Of a stretch of DNA of 54,184 nt, positions 49,213-54,184 are shown piece by piece. The stretch covers positions 1-54,184 of the forward strand of contig CAAGJQ010000118.1 in the NCBI GenBank assembly GCA_900770295.1, read 5' to 3'. This DNA is from an uncultured Oscillibacter sp. (GTDB lineage Bacteria > Bacillota > Clostridia > Oscillospirales > Oscillospiraceae). The position numbers and the translations under genes are program-made. The first letter of the stretch is position 1, and each line of letters opens with the position of its first letter. A model generated the notes under the pieces. That model had not been told where the DNA came from, did not search any database, and saw only the letters and a program-made list of their open reading frames with translations.

Positions 49213-49324
49213 GAGGTTTTTCAAAAATTTTCAGTGCCGTTTCCAACAGGCTGAAAGAATGACGGTTTTTCAGTGACACGTACTCATGATGAATACCTCT
49301 ACTCCTTTGAAATATGCCAAATGG

Positions 49325-49360
49325 AAAACCGCCCGTTTCTATTCGCATAGAAACAGACGG
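49325..49360 (-). terminator. Terminator of the membrane protein gene at 49408
   Basis: Minus strand CCGTCTGTTTCTA / TAGAAACGGGCGG (two G-U pairs) with TTTT. 47 bases past the stop codon. The gap 49213-49324 shows no other feature. Confidence 0.7.
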
Positions 49361-49407
49361 CTTTTCTCAGTCTTGTGGCTGCTTTGCACGCCCAAATCCA
49401 TCAGCTG

Positions 49408-49899
49408 TCAGCGATCCCTTTGTACATCGGCAAAAAACAGGAAGAATATCAGACACCCATCAATCAGTAGATCGTATATTCTGAATCTGTCAAACAGCAA
49501 AACAGAGGATAACACAGAGACTCCCACAATCCCAATGCTGATGATTTTGGGCAATATCCCTTTTTGCTTCGTCATCCATGCAACATATGCCATGACAGGT
49601 GAGCATAGAGCAAAGATCGTCCATCCAATGATGAAAGATTTGTCATAGACACCATGGCTGAGTGCTGCCACGGTGTAATACGCGATCAGCATCCCCAGGC
49701 AAAAGGCAAGGGTATTTGCCGCGGCTTTCCTTGGCGTATGACTGTAGATGGATATCAATGTACCGAAAAGGATCCACACTGCCATCTGCGAGAATATCTC
49801 TCCCAGGTTTTGTGTGTATATGTCCAGTAATCGGGATAGTATTCCGGCGCACAGACCAATGATGAACATGGCGAACGGATTCAGCAGTCTCTTTCTCAC
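49408..49899 (-). CDS. Membrane protein of unknown function (five helices)
   Basis: 163 residues, five helices (FAMFIIGLCAGILSRLLDIY, MAVWILFGTLISIY, ANTLAFCLGMLIAYYTVAAL, FIIGWTIFALCSPVMAYVAW, IISIGIVGVSVLSSVLLF). Start chosen as GTG ending 49899 (AGGAGG four bases upstream; slightly short spacing); an upstream ATG at 49923 has no site. Downstream of an XRE-AbrB gene on the same strand (88 bases). No family recognised. Confidence 0.6.
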   Translation of the reverse strand: MRKRLLNPFAMFIIGLCAGILSRLLDIYTQNLGEIFSQMAVWILFGTLISIYSHTPRKAAANTLAFCLGMLIAYYTVAALSHGVYDKSFIIGWTIFALCSPVMAYVAWMTKQKGILPKIISIGIVGVSVLSSVLLFDRFRIYDLLIDGCLIFFLFFADVQRDR

Positions 49900-49987
49900 A
49901 TTTCCTCCTGCACAAACTGCCATGACAGAGATCTGGCTGCATGCTCCCAATCAACGCATGCAGCGGATGGATCCCTGCTGCGGGCTG

Positions 49988-50407
49988 TTATTTTTCGCTC
50001 CCGGCAATATGGAGCAATTCCAGCAGGTTTTCCTCTTTTAGCAAAGCGATCCCCTGGCCTTCATCCCCTATCACGATCAGGTTGTCCCCCGGCTTGATAT
50101 GGAAGATCGTTCTCGCCTTGGCCGGGATCACGATTTGCCCTTTTTCGCCTACTTTGACCAATCCAAAGATATGCTTGCCCTTGGGCGGTATCCCAAGCCC
50201 CATGCCGGTTGATTTTTCATAGCAAATCAGGTCGTCCACCGTAATGCCGAATACATCAGCCAGCGCCTTGCATTTTTCAATATCCGGCAGGGATTCGCCC
50301 GTCTCATATTTGGAGAGGGTCTGTCTGGAAACGCCGATCTTATCGGCCAGCTCCTCCTGGGACATCGCGTGATATTTTCTCAGCTCCATCAAATTATCCG
50401 CAAACAT
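49988..50407 (-). CDS. XRE regulator fused to an AbrB/SpoVT domain
   Basis: 139 residues. XRE HTH (NLMELRKYHAMSQEELADKI, VSRQTLSKYETGESLPDIEK) at 5-62 and an AbrB-like swapped-hairpin domain at 83-125 (VKVGEKGQIVIPAKARTIFH, GDNLIVIGDEGQGIALLKEE). Two DNA-binding domains in one small protein. Start ATG ending 50407 with GGAGG eight bases upstream, overlapping the end of the acyltransferase gene. Confidence 0.88.
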   Translation of the reverse strand: MFADNLMELRKYHAMSQEELADKIGVSRQTLSKYETGESLPDIEKCKALADVFGITVDDLICYEKSTGMGLGIPPKGKHIFGLVKVGEKGQIVIPAKARTIFHIKPGDNLIVIGDEGQGIALLKEENLLELLHIAGSEK

Positions 50408-51473
50408 GATTTTTACCTCCAATTCCGCAAATGCACCATCTCAAAACCGGGATGCGGCGAATGATCTCATAGAGGATCAGCGCTCCGGCAAAGGCGGCTG
50501 CACCCACCAACAGGTACATAGCCACGGGAGGCAGCGTGGTGTAGAGATGTAAATACCACGCGCAGGCAGCGAGGGGCAGGTAGTGGAACAGATAGAGCCC
50601 CCAGGCTTTCCAGCTGATCAAGCGGGAGAACGCGTTTTCAAAATTGCCCCACTTTTTCATGACTGAGAGAACCGCCAGAGTGGCGATCCAGGCGTAGGCG
50701 TTGCACAGGAACGTGTCCAGCACCTGGTGCTCCGCATAGGGTGCGCCCCAAAAGACGGTCACAAAGCCAATACCGAGTCCCAGTGCCGCCAGGGAAAGGG
50801 GGAGCCACCATTTTTCCAGCCTATCCATAACTGCATCGTGGGAGAAGATAAAATGCCCCAGAAAGAATCCCGCGCCGTAGATGCCGAAACGGTACACGAC
50901 GATCACCGGCGTGTTTAAGATCTGGGCGGCACCCCAGATCACAGGGGTCAGGCAGAGAAAAACAGGAAGATTCGCCTTTTCACACAGCCCATAGAGCCTG
51001 TCCTTCCCGATTTTGCGGATGAAAAGCAGGAACATGGAAAATACCCAGAGCAGTTGGATGTACCACAGGGGACCGATGCCGCTGAATGCCATGATGACAA
51101 ACAGAACCGGCTTGGGTGCGGCGGACATATGTTCAAACGCGCCGCTGATCATCATATTGTAATAGCCCGCCATCCAGAAAAAGACAAACAGACCTATGGT
51201 GGACGGAACCAGCAGCTTGGTCGTCCTGGTTTTCAGAAATTCCTTTCCGGAATGCTTGTTCAGATAATACCTTGCACTCATGCCGGAGATCACAAACAAA
51301 AGCAGCATGAACCAGGGATATACGAAATACAGGTAGGCATCCTGGTACTGAACCGGTGTAAAGGGCCCAATCGCGCCGCCGGTTACCACGCCATTGAACA
51401 TATAAAACACATGGTAAATCACAACGATGACGACTGTCATCCATCTGATGTTGTCAATGTAAGTTTTCCTCAT
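50394..51473 (-). CDS. Acyltransferase 3 family membrane protein
   Basis: 359 residues, about ten helices. MRKTYIDNIRWMTVVIVVIY with the conserved catalytic His21 and Arg10, PWFMLLLFVISGMSARYYLN, GPLWYIQLLW and YLFHYLPLAACAW fit the OafA/YrhL-type O-acetyltransferase or acyl group exporter. It may acylate surface polysaccharide, peptidoglycan or lipid. The start is at ATG ending 51473 (AAAGGTGG upstream). Its last 14 bases overlap the XRE-AbrB gene, so the pair is co-translated. Confidence 0.88.
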   Translation of the reverse strand: MRKTYIDNIRWMTVVIVVIYHVFYMFNGVVTGGAIGPFTPVQYQDAYLYFVYPWFMLLLFVISGMSARYYLNKHSGKEFLKTRTTKLLVPSTIGLFVFFWMAGYYNMMISGAFEHMSAAPKPVLFVIMAFSGIGPLWYIQLLWVFSMFLLFIRKIGKDRLYGLCEKANLPVFLCLTPVIWGAAQILNTPVIVVYRFGIYGAGFFLGHFIFSHDAVMDRLEKWWLPLSLAALGLGIGFVTVFWGAPYAEHQVLDTFLCNAYAWIATLAVLSVMKKWGNFENAFSRLISWKAWGLYLFHYLPLAACAWYLHLYTTLPPVAMYLLVGAAAFAGALILYEIIRRIPVLRWCICGIGGKNHVCG

Positions 51474-51601
51474 ATTTGTGCCACCTTTGCCATCATTTTT
51501 AACATCATGGTAGCACGGACACAGCCATACTTCCACCAAGGAAAGCAAACAATTCTGCGTGGTTTTTGTTAAAAAGCGTGGCATGAGTACTTGATACGCT
51601 G

Positions 51602-51999
51602 CTATTCTAAATGCGTATCCGCCGTGATCTCAATCTGATTTCCTTCCGGATCAAGTATACAGCTTTCGTAATAGCTATCACCGGTTGTCCGAGGGCCGCT
51701 GATCACTTCATATCCGTCATTCTTTATTTTCTCAGTCATTCGATCCACGTTCTCTTTTCCGCCAACGGTAAATGCGATATGTATGAAGCCCGTTCGCTTT
51801 CCATGTTTTTCGATATCATCCATTTCCGTGCTATGCATCAATTCCAGCCTTGCTCCATCCTGAAACTCCAGGAAATAAGAACGGAATCCAATTTCCTCAT
51901 GTACATATTGATTTCCCGCTTTTGCACCAAAATAGAGTTAAAAAACTCCTTCTCTTTTTCCAGATCATTGACATACATTGCAATATGTTCTATACGCAT
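51602..51999 (-). pseudogene. Glyoxalase/VOC family protein, frameshifted
   Basis: From the ATG ending at 51999, preceded by GGGG, the frame reads MRIEHIAMYVNDLEKEKEFF NS and then changes frame: LYFGAKAGNQYVHEEIGFRS and YFLEFQDGARLELMHSTEMD continue, then the normal C-terminal half (GFIHIAFTVGG, SGPRTTGDSYYES, DPEGNQIEI). A base is missing near 51943 (after AAC TC), not in a homopolymer. With it restored the product would be a standard ~130-residue VOC protein. Confidence 0.75.
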
Positions 52000-52139
52000 A
52001 TGGTTTTCCCCCGTTCATTGTGCTTTCTTTGCGGAAGCTGCTTCATCATATCATAAATTGGAACTTCCCACAGCAAACACGATTGGTGAAATCGCCGGGG
52101 AGGATCATATCAACACAAACGGTAAAGGGGGGGTGTCAT

Positions 52140-52472
52140 TTATCCTTTCAGGTTTTTCAATGCTTCCGGGTTATTGGCGAGAATCGTCCCGACAGTCTGG
52201 CATTTTCCCAGCTCCCCGCAGTCTCCGCAGGTTTCAACGCCTTTTTTCAGTGCACACTGCCGGATCTGGCAAAGGCTGTCACAGAACACCGTTTTGATCC
52301 CCTCCGCGCGACAGCCCTGACAATTGATATGTTCCGGCAGAATCGGCGCTTGATTCAGCTCGGCCCATGCTTTTGCGGTTTTTTCCCGCAGCGCCTGATC
52401 GTCGCGCACCGTTGCAAGATACGCATCGCATTGTTCACAATCCAGCCCACAGTATGCAATCATTTTCCTCAT
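52140..52472 (-). CDS. DUF3795 cysteine-rich protein
   Basis: 110 residues with 12 cysteines in pairs (YCGLDCEQCDAY, INCQGC, FCDSLCQIRQCALKK, TCGDCGELGKC). DUF3795 proteins of this size are typical of anaerobes, probably bind zinc or an iron-sulfur cluster, and lack a known role. GGAGG eight bases before the ATG. Confidence 0.85.
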   Translation of the reverse strand: MRKMIAYCGLDCEQCDAYLATVRDDQALREKTAKAWAELNQAPILPEHINCQGCRAEGIKTVFCDSLCQIRQCALKKGVETCGDCGELGKCQTVGTILANNPEALKNLKG

Positions 52473-52521
52473 CGATCTGTACCTCCTCCAGGTTTTGTTG
52501 CCTGTTTTTCGCTTCCATATG

Positions 52522-53424
52522 TCAGTTTTCTTCCGGTGCTATCCGCTTTTCCCTGCCTCTGATGCAGATCCAAGCCGCCAGCAAAATCATCGGCAGTCCA
52601 CCCACCAGTCCAACCATCAGCGGTCCGAGCAAAAGCCGATCTCCGTATGCCGGATTCAGGAAAATTGTCGGAACACCAGCGAACGCATTGATCGCTCCAT
52701 GGCACAACGAGGGAATCCAGATACAGTTCGTATTTTCGTAGAAGAAATCCAACAGGATACCCATGGAAGCTGCAATCAGGCAGAACAGCAGCGGCCCTGT
52801 CACCGGAGCGCCCCAATAGGAGGTTCCGTATTCATAGCCTGCCAGCAGCATGATCGGCCAGTGCCAGACGCCCCAGATGATCCCGCCGACGATCCGGCCT
52901 TTCAGAACTCCCCAGCGGCTTTTCAGCGCGGGATACAATACACCGCGCCAACCGGCTTCCTCTCCGATCGCAAAAAGCATATTCAACCAGGGGGCATAGG
53001 TCAGGGATGCCGCGCAGCTGCTGATGACGTATTGCTGAACCGACAGGCCGCTGCTTTCCATCTGCCGGACGCCTTCTGCTCCCAACACGCTGTAAAGATA
53101 CGAGAACGAGGTATCCAGCGCGTCCGGCATCATCAGGAAATACAGTGCGGCACCCATGGCCCCCCAAACAGCCGGGCCAAACCAGGCGCCTATGATCCAG
53201 CGGACATTTCCTTTGATACGGGGCTTCCAGCCCATTCCTTTGACACCTGCTCCGGACAAAACTGCTGCAAGCAGCGGCGCGAACATGGAAACTGCCAACA
53301 GCGCCGAATACGCCAAGCCAGCCCCGGCCCGAAACATCATGCCAGCTGCAATTTGCAGGATCCATGCAATCCCGAAGGCCCAGAGCAGATAGACCGCAAG
53401 GCAATCCTTTTTTCCGTTTTTCAT
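52522..53424 (-). CDS. CPBP family intramembrane metalloprotease
   Basis: 300 residues, eight helices. Abi motifs: EEAGWRG (155-161), GVWHWP (185-190, His188) and CHGAINA (241-247, His242). Such proteins process prenylated or membrane proteins or give bacteriocin self-protection. AAAGGAG precedes the ATG ending at 53424. The 250-base gap to the next gene holds no convincing frame. Confidence 0.88.
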   Translation of the reverse strand: MKNGKKDCLAVYLLWAFGIAWILQIAAGMMFRAGAGLAYSALLAVSMFAPLLAAVLSGAGVKGMGWKPRIKGNVRWIIGAWFGPAVWGAMGAALYFLMMPDALDTSFSYLYSVLGAEGVRQMESSGLSVQQYVISSCAASLTYAPWLNMLFAIGEEAGWRGVLYPALKSRWGVLKGRIVGGIIWGVWHWPIMLLAGYEYGTSYWGAPVTGPLLFCLIAASMGILLDFFYENTNCIWIPSLCHGAINAFAGVPTIFLNPAYGDRLLLGPLMVGLVGGLPMILLAAWICIRGREKRIAPEEN

Positions 53425-53686
53425 GGTATATTCTCCTTTCCTTGATAATGATTTCTCGGTGCACATGTACACGCTCCTGCCATTTGTTCTGAAAACGGAC
53501 GGCCTATGCCGTACACTGGTATATGCATCCTGCAAACACGCCGGTGGCTATTCACTTCTGCCGCCGCGTAGTGCTTCTTTTCTCTATCCTCGGCAGATTC
53601 GGCAATTTCCGCCTCTGCGTTGCCGCAGATTTGCGCGCATACCTTCAAAGCGGCTGAAATGTGAACACTGTGCCTGATAAAAGTCT

Positions 53687-54184
53687 TTACCCGTGGTAAT
53701 CGCCGGTTGCGGAGTCTACTGTGACAAAGGGGACGATCTCGCCGCCCACCTCCACATAGACCTGATAGATCCCGTCGCCCAGGTCCTCATAATATTCCGG
53801 GAGTACGCCGTATTTTTCAAACAAGTCCTCTGCAAGGGCCGCTTTCCACGGTTCGTCCTCAGTGGCTTTTTCCCAGCTGGACGGGACCGTATTTCCACTT
53901 GCGGTTTCCTCCTGATCGCCATACACCCAGTAGATCGTCATATCCTTATAATCCATTTCCAGCCCGGTCGTTCCATTTTCCGAGGTGATGCGCAAATCCC
54001 AGTTTTGAGGGGATTGCTCCAAATCCGAGGTAAGCTGAGCATGAAGGGTATGATTCTCAACAGAGTATGTGCCATGCCAGCCCTCTGCGCCGATGTACCA
54101 GCTCATTTCACCGTTTCCGCGAATTTCCATGCTGGCTCCCCACTCCCCATAACCGGGGAACAGATCAAGCGAATCCGCAAAACC
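53687..54184 (-). CDS. Secreted protein of unknown function, C-terminal part (cut by window edge)
   Basis: At least 165 residues; the frame is open to the end of the window (FADSLDLFPGYGEWGAS is its visible start). Acidic, aromatic-rich beta-type sequence (GEMSWYIGAEGWHGTYSVEN, VYGDQEETASGNTVPSSWEK) and the tail GGEIVPFVTVDSATGDYHG that looks like PepSY-type or lipoprotein C-termini. Signal peptide would lie outside the window. No family recognised. Confidence 0.6.
   Translation of the reverse strand, partial: GFADSLDLFPGYGEWGASMEIRGNGEMSWYIGAEGWHGTYSVENHTLHAQLTSDLEQSPQNWDLRITSENGTTGLEMDYKDMTIYWVYGDQEETASGNTVPSSWEKATEDEPWKAALAEDLFEKYGVLPEYYEDLGDGIYQVYVEVGGEIVPFVTVDSATGDYHG

Noticed and set aside
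53421..53648. 75-codon minus-strand frame upstream of the CPBP gene
   Set aside because: No ribosome site and no recognisable character; the ATG is isolated between two well-supported genes.
1..54184. CRISPR arrays, tRNA or rRNA genes, transposases, integrases
   Set aside because: I looked for regularly spaced direct repeats, cloverleaf-like sequences and recombinase motifs and saw none; a covariance-model search would be needed to exclude small RNAs.

Overview
The window looks like the chromosome of an anaerobic Clostridia bacterium, probably Oscillospiraceae-like. This rests on strong AGGAGG ribosome binding sites, sigma-A type promoters, ferredoxin-dependent 2-oxoacid oxidoreductases, an ADP-forming acyl-CoA synthetase, a tripartite tricarboxylate transporter and ICE-type 'KTR' proteins. 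I saw no rRNA, tRNA, CRISPR array, transposase or integrase.

Left part, about 1-28,400, is GC-rich. (a) 1-2126: the start of one 2-oxoacid:ferredoxin oxidoreductase operon (minus strand: P-loop ATPase, ferredoxin subunit, alpha subunit cut by the window edge), divergent from a GntR/FadR regulator whose likely operator covers the operon's -10 box. (b) 2465-4719: an unknown 172-residue protein and a CstA carbon-starvation transporter. (c) 15,520 down to 4,940: a long minus-strand operon with a second complete four-subunit oxidoreductase, two NhaC-family transporters, an ADP-forming acyl-CoA synthetase, a D-2-hydroxyacid dehydrogenase, a FabK-like flavoprotein and a crotonase. Together these read as conversion of a 2-hydroxy or 2-oxo acid to an acyl-CoA and then to acid plus ATP. 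(d) 15,900-24,100: a GntR regulator and a mannose-6-phosphate-isomerase-like protein on the minus strand, opposite a class II aldolase, a PfkB kinase, TctC-TctB-TctA and a DeoR regulator. The motif TGATT-N4-AATCA occurs in both control regions, which suggests one regulon for uptake, phosphorylation and aldol cleavage of an unidentified carboxylated compound. (e) 24,237-28,237: MATE exporter with its TetR regulator, a crotonase and a DUF169 protein.

Near 28,420 there is an apparent junction: the 3' end of a GC-rich transporter gene is joined, in another frame, to the first part of a secreted-protein gene. To the right (28,400-54,184) base composition is visibly lower and the genes are accessory in character: flavodoxin-fold reductases, small membrane proteins and lipoproteins, an ECF-type S component, two 'cysteine-rich KTR' genes, MarR, TetR, XRE and MerR regulators, a VanRS/BceRS-like two-component system followed by an FtsX-type ABC transporter, a TipA-like MerR regulator with a zinc peptidase, an XRE-AbrB regulator with an acyltransferase, and a CPBP protease. 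Several genes are decaying: a truncated amide hydrolase, a frameshifted VOC protein and a relic of a response regulator.

The right part is a patchwork of small regulator-plus-effector modules, many with a visible palindromic operator at the promoter (MarR, three TetR-type, MerR). These local circuits are the best-supported new observations here. All functions are read from sequence alone; no database search was possible.
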